Of a stretch of DNA of 64,000 nt, positions 1 through 7,935 are shown one piece after another; within the stretch, counting starts at the first letter, position 1; the number at the start of each line of letters is the position of its first letter. The DNA is from CADEED01 sp043747835. Lineage in GTDB: Bacteria > Pseudomonadota > Gammaproteobacteria > Steroidobacterales > Steroidobacteraceae. Both the position numbers and the translations under genes were made by a program. The notes under the pieces are model-generated. The model was not told where the DNA came from. It saw only the letters and a list, made by a program, of their open reading frames with translations, and ran no database searches. The stretch lies in NCBI GenBank assembly GCA_043747835.1, contig JAYTOK010000148.1, forward strand, positions 62,001 through 126,000. Reading direction: 5' to 3'.

Positions 1-104
1 TCCAATCCGGACACGAGGAACAGCAGGCTGAAAAACGAGCCTCCCACCGTGCCATCGACATTGCCTTCGACATAAAGAATGCGAACCAAACCCGCAGTTT
101 TCAT
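1..104 (-). CDS. Glycosyltransferase, N-terminal fragment (runs off the left edge)
   Basis: Only the first 34 or so codons are present. They start at an ATG on the minus strand (bases 104-102) and read M-K-T-A-G-L-V-R-I-L-Y-V-E-G-N-V-D-G-T-V, then G-G-S-F-F-S-L-L. A beta strand followed by a glycine-rich turn (NVDGTVGGS) is typical of the first Rossmann strand of GT4-type glycosyltransferases. The gene is divergent from the flippase at 141 and belongs by context to the XrtA exopolysaccharide locus, so it probably adds a sugar to the lipid-linked repeat unit in the cytoplasm. The family call rests on a short stretch and could change with the full gene. Confidence 0.55.
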   Translation of the reverse strand, partial: MKTAGLVRILYVEGNVDGTVGGSFFSLLFLVSGL

Positions 105-140
105 ACGCGGGCAATCCTACCGTGCCGGGCCGTCCGGAGC

Positions 141-1658
141 TTGGCTGTATCATTTGCGCCCTCTCGAAACCGGGCTTTTTCCTTGCCTATTCAGGCCATC
201 CGAAAAGTGCTGCGCTTTGCATTCGCGAACGATGGCTCGGTCGGTGCGCGCGTGTTCCGCTCCGGAATCTGGGTCGGCTTGTCCGAGGCGACCGTGGCGG
301 TGCTCGGCATCATCCGTTCGGTCGCGCTCGCGCGTCTGCTCACGCCGGATGTCTTCGGCCTCATGGCGCTCGCGCTGATCGTCGTGCGCGCCATCGAAAC
401 CTTCACGCGTCCTGGCGTCGCGCAGGCGCTCATCGCACGCCAAGGCAACTTCGACGACGCGGCGCCGACCGCCTTCACATTGCTCGTCGGCCGCGGCGTC
501 GTGATCGCGGCGTGTCTGGCCGCCGCGGCGCCATTCGTCGGCAAGTTCTACGACTCGGCCTCGCTGAGCACCGTGCTGCAGGTCCTCGCGTTGTCGTTCG
601 TGATCGGCGGGTTCGCGAACATCCACACGATCGCGCGGCAGAAGGATCTCGACTTCCGCCGCCTGAGCTACCTCGCGCAGGTCACGAGCATCGTGGGCAC
701 CGTGGTGACGATCGCGGTGGCATGGTGGCTGCGCAGCGTCTGGGCGCTGGTCGCGGGTCAGCTCGTGACCGCCGCGCTGAATTCCGCGCTGTCTTACTAC
801 TTCGTGGCCGGCCGCATGCGCTTCGGCTACGACCGCAAGATCGCGCGCGAGCTGCTCGGGTACGGCAAATTCATCGCCGCATCGTCGATCGTGCTGTACA
901 TCGCTACCGAGATCGACTCCGCCGTCATCGGCAAGTTGCTGGGCCACACCGAGCTCGGCTTCTACACGATCGCATTCACCGTCGCGCACCTCGCGACGAC
1001 CAACCTGTCGAAGATCGCGGCCAAGATCATGATGCCGGCGTACAGCCAGCTTCAATCCAACCCCGCGCAACTGCGCAGCGCGTACCTGCGCACGTACGGC
1101 TTCGTGATCCTGGCCGTGCTGCCCGCGAGCGCGGGTCTCATCGTGCTGGCCGAGCCGCTGTTGTTCGCCGTCTACGGCGAGAAGTGGCTGCCCGCCGCCG
1201 TGCCGATGCAGGTGCTTGCCGTGTTCGGATTGCTGCGCTCGCTCGCGGCGTTCGCCGGCTATCTGTTCGAAGGCATTGGCAAGCCGCAGTTGTCCATGTA
1301 CATGGGTATCGTGCGCCTCGTCGTCATCGCCCCGCTCATCATCCCCGCCACGATGAAATACGGCCTGCTCGGGGCCGCGGTGACGGTCACGCTCGGCATG
1401 CTCGTGCAATGGCTGCTGGGTCTCTGGTACCTGCGCAAATACGTCGATGTGACGATCCCGCAGCTCGCGCGCACGATGTGGCGCCCGGTCTGGACGACGG
1501 CCGTCATGACCGCCATCGCCTACGGGGCCACGCGCCTGTGGGACAACCACGCGTTGTGGGGCCTCGGCGCGACGCTGGCCCTTTCCATCGCCGTTTACGG
1601 CCTGCTCAACCTGCGCACATTGACGGAGCTGCGCGGCTCGCGGAAATTCAGCACATGA
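141..1658 (+). CDS. Wzx-like oligosaccharide flippase (polysaccharide biosynthesis membrane protein)
   Basis: A hydrophobic protein of about 505 residues, the usual length of MVF/MATE-superfamily polysaccharide flippases, with roughly 12-14 membrane segments and short charged loops. The early segment G-I-W-V-G-L-S-E-A and the motif A-R-L-L-T-P-D-V-F-G-L-M are characteristic of the Wzx/PST family that moves undecaprenyl-linked repeat units across the inner membrane. The start is uncertain: no ATG lies near the 5' end, TTG at 141 gives the longest form, and TTG 183 or GTG 207 are alternatives closer to the first helix. Its stop overlaps the ATG of the acyl ligase (ATGA at 1655), so the two are translationally coupled. 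Confidence 0.85.
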   Translation: MAVSFAPSRNRAFSLPIQAIRKVLRFAFANDGSVGARVFRSGIWVGLSEATVAVLGIIRSVALARLLTPDVFGLMALALIVVRAIETFTRPGVAQALIARQGNFDDAAPTAFTLLVGRGVVIAACLAAAAPFVGKFYDSASLSTVLQVLALSFVIGGFANIHTIARQKDLDFRRLSYLAQVTSIVGTVVTIAVAWWLRSVWALVAGQLVTAALNSALSYYFVAGRMRFGYDRKIARELLGYGKFIAASSIVLYIATEIDSAVIGKLLGHTELGFYTIAFTVAHLATTNLSKIAAKIMMPAYSQLQSNPAQLRSAYLRTYGFVILAVLPASAGLIVLAEPLLFAVYGEKWLPAAVPMQVLAVFGLLRSLAAFAGYLFEGIGKPQLSMYMGIVRLVVIAPLIIPATMKYGLLGAAVTVTLGMLVQWLLGLWYLRKYVDVTIPQLARTMWRPVWTTAVMTAIAYGATRLWDNHALWGLGATLALSIAVYGLLNLRTLTELRGSRKFST

Positions 1659-3286
1659 GTCCCGCGAGCTTGATGACTCCCACGTTGCTCCACGACCTCG
1701 TCGACGCGGGGGCCGCGAACTGGGGCGCGCGCGTGGCTCTGCGGCATCGCCAGCGAGGCATCACGTATGCCGAACTCGCGGAGCGCAGCGCGCGCATCGC
1801 GGTTGGCCTCGCGGCGCGTGGCGTCCGGCGCGGCGATCGAGTCGTCGTGCACCTGCAGAATCGCCCCGAAGTCGTGGAGCTCGCGCTCGCGACGAGCCGT
1901 CTCGGCGCGATCTTCGTGCCCGCGAATCCGCTGCTGCGCGGCCGTCAGTTGCGCCACATCCTGCAGGACAGCGGCGCGCGCGCGCTCGTCTGCACGGATA
2001 CCGCGCTCGGCACGGTCGCCGAGCTCGGCACGGCACACGGCCTCGCGACGCTGATCGTCTGCGACGAAATCGACAGCGCGCGCCGCACGCATGCCGCCAT
2101 GCACCGTTACGAAGAGCTGCTCGAGGAGCGCGCGCACGATTTCGACGTGCGCGCCATCGACCGGGATCCGGCGGCGTTGCTCTACACCTCCGGCAGCACC
2201 GGCAAGCCGAAGGCCGTGGTCGTCTCGCACCGCAATCTGCTCTCCGGCGCGTCGATCGTCGCCGGCTATCTCGGCAACAGGGCCGACGATCGCCTGTGCG
2301 CGGCGCTGCCGCTCAGCTTCGACTACGGCTTCAGCCAGGTGACCACGGCGTTCACCGTCGGCGCCTGCGCCGTTCTGGCCAACTACTCGACCGCGGCCGC
2401 CATGATCCAGGAAGTGGCGGCAGAGAAGATCACCGGGCTCGCGGGCGTGCCCACGATGTGGGCGCATCTCGCGGAAGGCGAGTGGCCGCAAACGGTGGTC
2501 GATTCGCTGCGCTACATCACGAACTCGGGGGGTGTGTTTCCGATCCCTGCGCTGCGGAAATTGCAGAAGCGGCTCACGGGCACGCGCGTCTTCTGCATGT
2601 ACGGCCTCACGGAAGCGTTTCGCTCCACCTACCTCGATCCGGCGGAGCTTGCGAACCGGCCGGGCTCGATGGGCAAGGCGATCCCGAATCAGGAAGTCCT
2701 CGTGCTGCGGCCGGACGGTTCGCGCTGCGGTCCCGACGAACCGGGTGAACTCGTGCACCGCGGCTCGCTCGTGACGCTCGGTTACTGGAACGACATTACG
2801 TTGACGCGCCACCGCTTCCGGCCCATGCCTGGCGCCAACGCGGGGCTGTGCGACGAATATGCCGTGTGGTCGGGAGACCTCGTGCGCGCCGATGCGGAGG
2901 GATATCTCTACTTCATCGGTCGCGCCGACCAGCAGATCAAGACTTCGGGTCATCGTGTCAGTCCAGCCGAGATCGAAGAAGTCGTCCTCGAAGTGCCGCA
3001 CGTGATCGAAGCGGTGGCGGTGGGCCTGCCGGACGAAGTGCTCGGCGCGCGCATCGCCGTGGCGGTCGTGGGCGGCAAACAATCAGGGTCGGATCTGCGG
3101 GAAGACATCCGGCACCATTGCCGCAAGCATCTCCCCTCGTACATGGTTCCCGCGCACGTGCAGATCGTCGAGTCGATCGCCCGCAACGCGAATGGCAAGC
3201 CGGACCGTGCCGCGGTGGCTGCCGCGCTCGAACGATTCGCCGCGACGAGCGGCGGCGACAACGTTCACGCCATAAGGCCCCGCTGA
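1655..3286 (+). CDS. AMP-forming acyl-CoA/acyl-carrier ligase, exosortase-A-associated type
   Basis: 543 residues of the ANL superfamily. The P-loop-like A3 motif L-Y-T-S-G-S-T-G-K-P-K lies at about 177-187. The A5 region (Y-G-L-T-E), the S-G-D-L motif and the catalytic lysine in N-G-K-P-D (K515) are all present, so it should adenylate a carboxylate and pass it to a thiol. The overall sequence resembles the ligase family that accompanies XrtA/PEP-CTERM loci (TIGR03098). The start is the ATG in the ATGA overlap with the flippase; the reading frame runs further upstream, but only as antisense-like sequence inside the flippase gene. Substrate unknown. It is followed by the phosphatase-like gene after 3 bases, consistent with one operon. 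Confidence 0.85.
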   Translation: MSPASLMTPTLLHDLVDAGAANWGARVALRHRQRGITYAELAERSARIAVGLAARGVRRGDRVVVHLQNRPEVVELALATSRLGAIFVPANPLLRGRQLRHILQDSGARALVCTDTALGTVAELGTAHGLATLIVCDEIDSARRTHAAMHRYEELLEERAHDFDVRAIDRDPAALLYTSGSTGKPKAVVVSHRNLLSGASIVAGYLGNRADDRLCAALPLSFDYGFSQVTTAFTVGACAVLANYSTAAAMIQEVAAEKITGLAGVPTMWAHLAEGEWPQTVVDSLRYITNSGGVFPIPALRKLQKRLTGTRVFCMYGLTEAFRSTYLDPAELANRPGSMGKAIPNQEVLVLRPDGSRCGPDEPGELVHRGSLVTLGYWNDITLTRHRFRPMPGANAGLCDEYAVWSGDLVRADAEGYLYFIGRADQQIKTSGHRVSPAEIEEVVLEVPHVIEAVAVGLPDEVLGARIAVAVVGGKQSGSDLREDIRHHCRKHLPSYMVPAHVQIVESIARNANGKPDRAAVAAALERFAATSGGDNVHAIRPR

Positions 3287-3289
3287 CCG

Positions 3290-3832
3290 ATGCCGATCCG
3301 CAGAATTTTCGCGTCGCTCGGGCGACGGTGGCGCGCGGCGCGGGCGGTTTCGCGCGCGGATGCGCAGACGCAGGCACGTCTCGAACGCGGGGGCATCCGC
3401 CGCGTGCTCGTCGTCTGCTACGGCAACATCTACCGCAGCGCTTTCATCGCCGAATACCTGCGCCAGAAGCTCGCCGGCCGTGTCGAAGTGCGCGGCGGCG
3501 GCTTTCATCAAAAGATAGGACGGCCTTCGCCACCGGATCACGTCCGCATGTGCGCCGAACGCGGAGTCGCTCTCGACGCGCACCGTTCGCGCCGCATCGA
3601 GTCGTCCGACCTCGAGTGGGCCGACACGATCGTGCTCATGGACCGGCACAACTGGCTCGCGCTCGTCGCAACAGGTGCCGATCCCGCGAAGCTCGTGTGG
3701 GCGGGCGTGCTCGCCGGCGGACCCGCGGAGATCGTCGATCCTTACGGCCGTGCCGAAAGTGACGCCCGGCATATAGTAGACCGCCTTGCGTGCGCGGCCG
3801 CCGGGCTCGCGCGCCGTATCGAGGGGAGCTGA
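3290..3832 (+). CDS. Low-molecular-weight protein-tyrosine-phosphatase-like protein
   Basis: 180 residues. The phosphate-binding loop C-Y-G-N-I-Y-R-S has the C-x5-R-S pattern (C43, R49), and the general-acid loop D-P-Y-G lies at D150, both diagnostic of LMW-PTPs. An N-terminal extension of about 37 basic residues precedes the fold. The second Cys of the usual C-x-G-N-I-C-R-S loop is Tyr. In polysaccharide loci such enzymes (Wzb/Etp type) dephosphorylate the Wzc-type tyrosine kinase that controls chain export; no kinase is in this window. It ends in a TGATG-type overlap with the hydrolase at 3832, so it is part of the same operon. Confidence 0.8.
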   Translation: MPIRRIFASLGRRWRAARAVSRADAQTQARLERGGIRRVLVVCYGNIYRSAFIAEYLRQKLAGRVEVRGGGFHQKIGRPSPPDHVRMCAERGVALDAHRSRRIESSDLEWADTIVLMDRHNWLALVATGADPAKLVWAGVLAGGPAEIVDPYGRAESDARHIVDRLACAAAGLARRIEGS

Positions 3833-4677
3833 TGGAAGAACCGTTTTTTTTCCGCCGTGGCGAAGTGCCGCTGTTCGGAATGCTGCACAAGCCCGCGGGA
3901 ACACCGCGACTGGGTTTCGTGACCTGTCATCCGTTCGCGGAGGAGAAGCTCTGGAGCCACCGCGTGTTCGTGAGCACGGCGCGCGCCCTGGCTGCGTCCG
4001 GCCATGCGGTACTGCGCTTCGACTTCACGGGCGCCGGCGACAGCGGCGGCAGCACCGCGGAGTCGAGCCTCGATCTCTATCTACAAGATCTGGCCGCCGC
4101 GGTCGCCGAGCTCGAACGGCGCGTGCCGGGCCTCGAGCGCATCGGGCTCATCGGCCTGCGGCTCGGCGCCAGTGTCGCGGCGCTGTTCGCGGAGCGCGCG
4201 GTCGAAAATGAAAGCCTGGCGCGCCTGCGCGCCGCGCCGCTGATCCTGTGGGATCCCGTCGTGGACGGCGAGGCGCACTTCCAGGAGCTGCTGCGCATCA
4301 ACCTCAGTACGCAGCTCGCGGTCTACGGCAAGGTGCGCGAGACGCGCGACCAGTTGCAGGAGCGCATCCGCGCGGGCGAAACGGTGAACGTCGACGGTTA
4401 CGAGATCGGCAAGCCGCTGTTCGAGTCGTGCGCGCTACCCAAACTACTGAACGCGGAGCCGAAGCGTCACGCGGGACCCGCGCTCGTCGTGCAGATCGCG
4501 GCGAACGAGAAGACGCCCGAACGTGCCGACCTGGCCGCGCTCGCGGGGGCATACCCGGCCGGTACCGCGACTCGCGCGATCGAGCACCCGTTCTGGCGCG
4601 AGATCAAACCCTTCTACGGCCGTGCCGCGAACCTGCAGCGCGCCACGCAGGAGTGGCTGGAGATATCCCATGTCTGA
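3832..4677 (+). CDS. Alpha/beta hydrolase, exosortase-A-associated type 2
   Basis: 281 residues with the alpha/beta-hydrolase order: H-P-F-A-E-E strand/turn, R-F-D-F-T-G-A-G-D-S loop and a nucleophile elbow at G-L-R-L-G. The elbow lacks the expected Ser, which is a feature of the XrtA-linked hydrolase family (TIGR03101-like), so ordinary esterase chemistry is doubtful. The start is the ATG at 3832, preceded by a strong GAGGGGAG ribosome-binding site and overlapping the stop of the phosphatase gene. Its end overlaps the next hydrolase by 8 bases. Cytoplasmic; substrate unknown, plausibly a carrier-bound acyl or a sugar precursor. Confidence 0.8.
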   Translation: MEEPFFFRRGEVPLFGMLHKPAGTPRLGFVTCHPFAEEKLWSHRVFVSTARALAASGHAVLRFDFTGAGDSGGSTAESSLDLYLQDLAAAVAELERRVPGLERIGLIGLRLGASVAALFAERAVENESLARLRAAPLILWDPVVDGEAHFQELLRINLSTQLAVYGKVRETRDQLQERIRAGETVNVDGYEIGKPLFESCALPKLLNAEPKRHAGPALVVQIAANEKTPERADLAALAGAYPAGTATRAIEHPFWREIKPFYGRAANLQRATQEWLEISHV

Positions 4678-5623
4678 ACCGCGCGCGGTGAGTTTCCCGA
4701 ACCAGAAGGGGCAGAAGTTGTTCGGCACGCTGCATCTGCCGCCCGCGGGCGCGCCACAAAAACCCTGTGTGGTGCTGCTGTCGCCCGGCGTGAAGATGCG
4801 CGTCGGGCCCGGTCGGCTCTACGTGCCGCTGACAGAGGCGCTGACCGCGCTCGGACACCCCGTTCTCCGCTTCGATTTCTTCGGCCTCGGCGATTCGGAG
4901 GGCGAACTCAGCGAGACATTGCTCGCCGACATCTACAACCACATCGAAGTCGGCCGCTACGTCGACGACACGCTCGCCGCGCTCGCGTGGCTGCGGTCGC
5001 AGGGGCACGCAAGTTTCCTGCTGGGCGGTCTGTGCGGCGGCGCCATCACGGCGCTGCTCGCGGCGAAACGCGACGCGGCGGTGATCGGACTCATCTCGCT
5101 CGGCATGACCGTGACGCTCGCGAGCAATGCGGCGACGCCAGGCAAGTACCTCACCGCGAAGCAGCTCGACGGCAAACGCAACATGTATCTGCGCAACCTG
5201 CTCAAGCTGTCGTCGCTGTGGCGCTTCGTCACTTTCCGCAGCGACTACTCCACGATCTGGCATTCGATGAAGCGCCTGGTCGTGAAGCCCAAGGCGAAAC
5301 CCGTGGCGGCCGCGGCCGCCGGCACACCGGGGTTGCCGCCGGAGCAGAGGGGCAATGCGAACCCGTTGTTTCCGCCCGCGTACTTCGAGTTCCTGCAGCG
5401 CGGCGGCAAGGTGCTCATGCTGTTCAGCGAGAAGGACCGGTTGTGGTCCGAATACGAAGAGAAGTTCGAGGTGCCGTTCGCGGAGCGGCTCAAGCCGCTC
5501 GCGGGCAACATCGAGAAGCACGTGATCGCGAGCGCCAACCACGTGATGGCGCTCGCCGAGTGGCAGCGCGAGATGGTGGAGACGACGCGGAAATGGCTCA
5601 CGCGCACCTGGGCGTCGTCGTGA
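4670..5623 (+). CDS. Alpha/beta hydrolase, exosortase-A-associated type 1
   Basis: 317 residues. The elbow G-G-L-C-G-G puts Cys122 where serine hydrolases carry Ser. The acid/base loop is visible as S-E-K-D and a late S-A-N-H. The R-F-D-F-F-G-L-G-D-S segment matches its upstream neighbour, and both look like the paired hydrolases of XrtA loci (TIGR03100/TIGR03101 type). A low-complexity linker of Lys/Ala/Gly at about 205-235 interrupts the cap region. The start ATG overlaps the end of the previous gene, and the stop is shared with the GTGA start of the VOC gene. No signal peptide, so it should act in the cytoplasm on an unknown thioester or ester. Confidence 0.8.
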   Translation: MSEPRAVSFPNQKGQKLFGTLHLPPAGAPQKPCVVLLSPGVKMRVGPGRLYVPLTEALTALGHPVLRFDFFGLGDSEGELSETLLADIYNHIEVGRYVDDTLAALAWLRSQGHASFLLGGLCGGAITALLAAKRDAAVIGLISLGMTVTLASNAATPGKYLTAKQLDGKRNMYLRNLLKLSSLWRFVTFRSDYSTIWHSMKRLVVKPKAKPVAAAAAGTPGLPPEQRGNANPLFPPAYFEFLQRGGKVLMLFSEKDRLWSEYEEKFEVPFAERLKPLAGNIEKHVIASANHVMALAEWQREMVETTRKWLTRTWASS

Positions 5624-6108
5624 GCGAGCCCGCGACGCCGTTCGATTCCGCGAAGGCATTCGAAGGGAAGCTCGATCACGTCTGCCTCGCGGTGCGCAAG
5701 CTCGCGCCCGCGGTGGCGATGCTCGAACGCACGCTCGGCTACAAGCCGCGCACGGCTCCCGTCGAGAACACTCGCCAGAAAGTCGTCGTTCAGTTCCTGA
5801 GCCGTCCGGGCTCGATCGACATCAAGCTCATCGAGCCCGCGTCGCTCGATTCGCCACTCGTCGACTTCATCAAGAAGGGAGGCGGTGGTCTGCACCATCT
5901 GGCGTTTCGCACGGAGTCGGTCGAGGCGGCCTGCGAGGATTTGAAATCCCGCGGCGCGCGCATCGTGACCGCGCCGGAGCCGGGCGAGGCGTTCGACGAG
6001 ACGCCGATCGCGTTCGCGTTCCTCGGGATGGGATTGAACGTCGAGCTCATCGAAACCGATGAGCGACGTTCGGAACTAAGCGCCGAAGGCCTGCCGCCAA
6101 ATCCTTAG
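5620..6108 (+). CDS. VOC-family protein, methylmalonyl-CoA epimerase-like
   Basis: 162 residues from a GTG that overlaps the preceding stop (GTGA). An in-frame ATG at 5593 with a weak upstream GGAG would add nine residues. The start L-D-H-V-C-L-A-V, the middle G-G-G-G-L-H-H-L-A-F-R and the late E-L-I-E are the metal-binding positions (His, His, Glu) of the vicinal-oxygen-chelate fold as used by methylmalonyl-CoA epimerases. Within this operon it may epimerise or rearrange a small acyl or sugar intermediate rather than serve propionate metabolism, since no mutase genes are nearby. The last 33 bases overlap the convergent amidotransferase gene. Confidence 0.8.
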   Translation: MSEPATPFDSAKAFEGKLDHVCLAVRKLAPAVAMLERTLGYKPRTAPVENTRQKVVVQFLSRPGSIDIKLIEPASLDSPLVDFIKKGGGGLHHLAFRTESVEAACEDLKSRGARIVTAPEPGEAFDETPIAFAFLGMGLNVELIETDERRSELSAEGLPPNP

Positions 6109-7923
6109 ATTGACAACGCTCCAGAGCATCTCGCTGTAATCCGCCCGGCCCGCCCGGTGATCCGCGATCACCGTCCGCAGGTGGCTCGCGTCCATGAGCT
6201 CGCCGATCGCCGTACTGTTCGCGGCTTCGTCCAGTAGTTTGCCCATCGGGCCCGAACCCGCGAACCAGTTCTTGAGCGGCACGCCGAACCCGGATTTGCG
6301 CCGGTGCACGATCTCGGCCGGCAGGTAGCGCAGCGCGACTTCCTTGAGCACGCGCTTGCGGTGCCGCAGCGTCTGGCGATAGTCGCGCGGCAGGCCGCGC
6401 GCGAAGTCGATCACCTCGTTGTCGAGGAAGGGCACGCGCGACTCGATGCTCGTGGCCATGCTCATCTTGTCCTGACGATTCAGGATCGAGACCAGGTACG
6501 TCTGGAAGTCGAGCTCGGCGAGCGCGCTCACTTCGTCGAGGCCGCGCGCCCGCGCATCGCGGATGCAGTCGAGGCGGAATTCGAGCGGCATGTCGCCACG
6601 GCGCCCGAGCAGGCGGCGCGCGAGCGCGGGATCCACGCCCGTGCAGTTGTAGAGCAAAACATCGTCGCGGTCGCGGCCGGCGAACGCCGCGAGCTTGCGC
6701 ATGCGGTGATCGGGCGCGGCCTTCAGCAGCGCGAGCAGCGTGCCGCGCAGCGCACCCGGCAGTTTCACGAACGGTTCGAGCAGCCGCGGGATGTAGTAGC
6801 GCGGATAGCCACCGAACAATTCGTCGGCGCCTTCGCCCGTGAGCACGACGGTCACGTGTTGGCGCGCGAGCTTGCTGATCGCGTAGATGTGCACGGAGTT
6901 CGCGAAGTTGAGCGGCAGATCGTGGTGCTCGATGAGCTTCGGCAGAAGTCCTGCGAACTCCGACTCGTCGATCTTGAGTTCGTGGTGGGTCGAACCCGCG
7001 GCCTTCGAGGCCATGCGCGCATACACGCTCTCGTCGAAGTCCGCTTCGTGGAAGCCGACCGAGAACGTGTTGATCGCGCGCGACATGTGGCGCGACGCGA
7101 TGACGGTAGTCAGGCTCGAGTCGATGCCGCCTGAGCAGAACGTGCCCAGCGGCACGTCGGACATGAGCTGGCGCTTCACGGCGCGATTGAGCAGCGCGTC
7201 GAGCGCGTCCGTCGCTTCGGCGAACGTGCCCGTGAACTTCGGCGGCTGCGAGCGAACCGTCCAGTATTGGCGCGGCGCTTCCGCGCGGCCTTCCCGAACG
7301 ACCATCGTGTTGCCGGGCGGCAGCACTTCGATGCCCGCGAAGAGGTTTTCGTTGCCGGCGACCTGGCGGAACACGAGGAACTCGGCGAGACGCTTCTCGT
7401 TGATCGCGGGCGTCACGAAACCGGAATGGAACAGCGCCTTGATCTCGGAGGCGAACGCGATGCCTTGCGAGGTCCGCGCGAGGTACAGCGGTTTGATGCC
7501 CGCGCGATCGCGCGCGAGCAGTAGGCGGCGCTCGAGCTTGTCCCAGATTGCATACGCGAAGATGCCGTTCAGACGCTCGACCGCCGAGTCTCCGTCGGCG
7601 ACGTGCAGACGCAGGATGACTTCCGTGTCCGACTGGCTCGTGAACCTGACGCCGCGCGCTTCGAGACCGGCGCGCAATTCTGGGTAGTTGTAGATCTCGC
7701 CGTTGTAGACGATCGCATAACGGCCGTCCTCGGTGAACTTCGGCTGATGACCGCCGGGCGACAAATCGATGATCGACAGTCGACGTTGCGCCAGGCCCAG
7801 CGGCCCATCGGTCATCTGGCCAGCGTCGTCGGGGCCGCGATGCGTGAGCGCATCGCGCATCCGCGTCAGACGGTCCGCATCGCAACTTTCATGCGTCCGG
7901 AAGACGCCGACGATTCCGCACAT
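6076..7923 (-). CDS. Glutamine-hydrolysing asparagine-synthase-like amidotransferase (XrtA-associated)
   Basis: 615 residues, as in AsnB. The N-terminal glutaminase begins M-C-G-I-V-G, exposing Cys2 as nucleophile, followed by R-R-L-S-I-I-D-L and Y-N-G-E-I-Y-N. The synthetase half carries the pyrophosphate loop S-G-G-I-D-S-S at 264-270. Proteins of this kind recur in exosortase-A loci (TIGR03108 type), where they probably amidate a sugar or acyl carboxylate rather than make free asparagine; that role is inferred from context. It is the last gene of a minus-strand run with the PaaK-like ligase (12 bases upstream) and the glycosyltransferase, and its 3' end overlaps the convergent VOC gene. Confidence 0.88.
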   Translation of the reverse strand: MCGIVGVFRTHESCDADRLTRMRDALTHRGPDDAGQMTDGPLGLAQRRLSIIDLSPGGHQPKFTEDGRYAIVYNGEIYNYPELRAGLEARGVRFTSQSDTEVILRLHVADGDSAVERLNGIFAYAIWDKLERRLLLARDRAGIKPLYLARTSQGIAFASEIKALFHSGFVTPAINEKRLAEFLVFRQVAGNENLFAGIEVLPPGNTMVVREGRAEAPRQYWTVRSQPPKFTGTFAEATDALDALLNRAVKRQLMSDVPLGTFCSGGIDSSLTTVIASRHMSRAINTFSVGFHEADFDESVYARMASKAAGSTHHELKIDESEFAGLLPKLIEHHDLPLNFANSVHIYAISKLARQHVTVVLTGEGADELFGGYPRYYIPRLLEPFVKLPGALRGTLLALLKAAPDHRMRKLAAFAGRDRDDVLLYNCTGVDPALARRLLGRRGDMPLEFRLDCIRDARARGLDEVSALAELDFQTYLVSILNRQDKMSMATSIESRVPFLDNEVIDFARGLPRDYRQTLRHRKRVLKEVALRYLPAEIVHRRKSGFGVPLKNWFAGSGPMGKLLDEAANSTAIGELMDASHLRTVIADHRAGRADYSEMLWSVVNLRIWRQAFGA

Positions 7924-7935
7924 CCGTTGAAGTCC

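Noticed and set aside
1000..1001. ELM and ELL in place of EAL in two of the c-di-GMP proteins read as inactive
   Set aside because: Variants at the A and L positions are common in active phosphodiesterases; the remaining catalytic residues are intact.
150..1550. Long antisense open frame inside the flippase gene
   Set aside because: Composition and lack of family motifs mark it as a GC-rich shadow of the plus-strand gene.
122..1654. Upstream in-frame extension of the acyl ligase through the flippase
   Set aside because: The first 511 codons are Arg/His-rich nonsense opposite a real gene; the ANL fold begins at ATG 1655.
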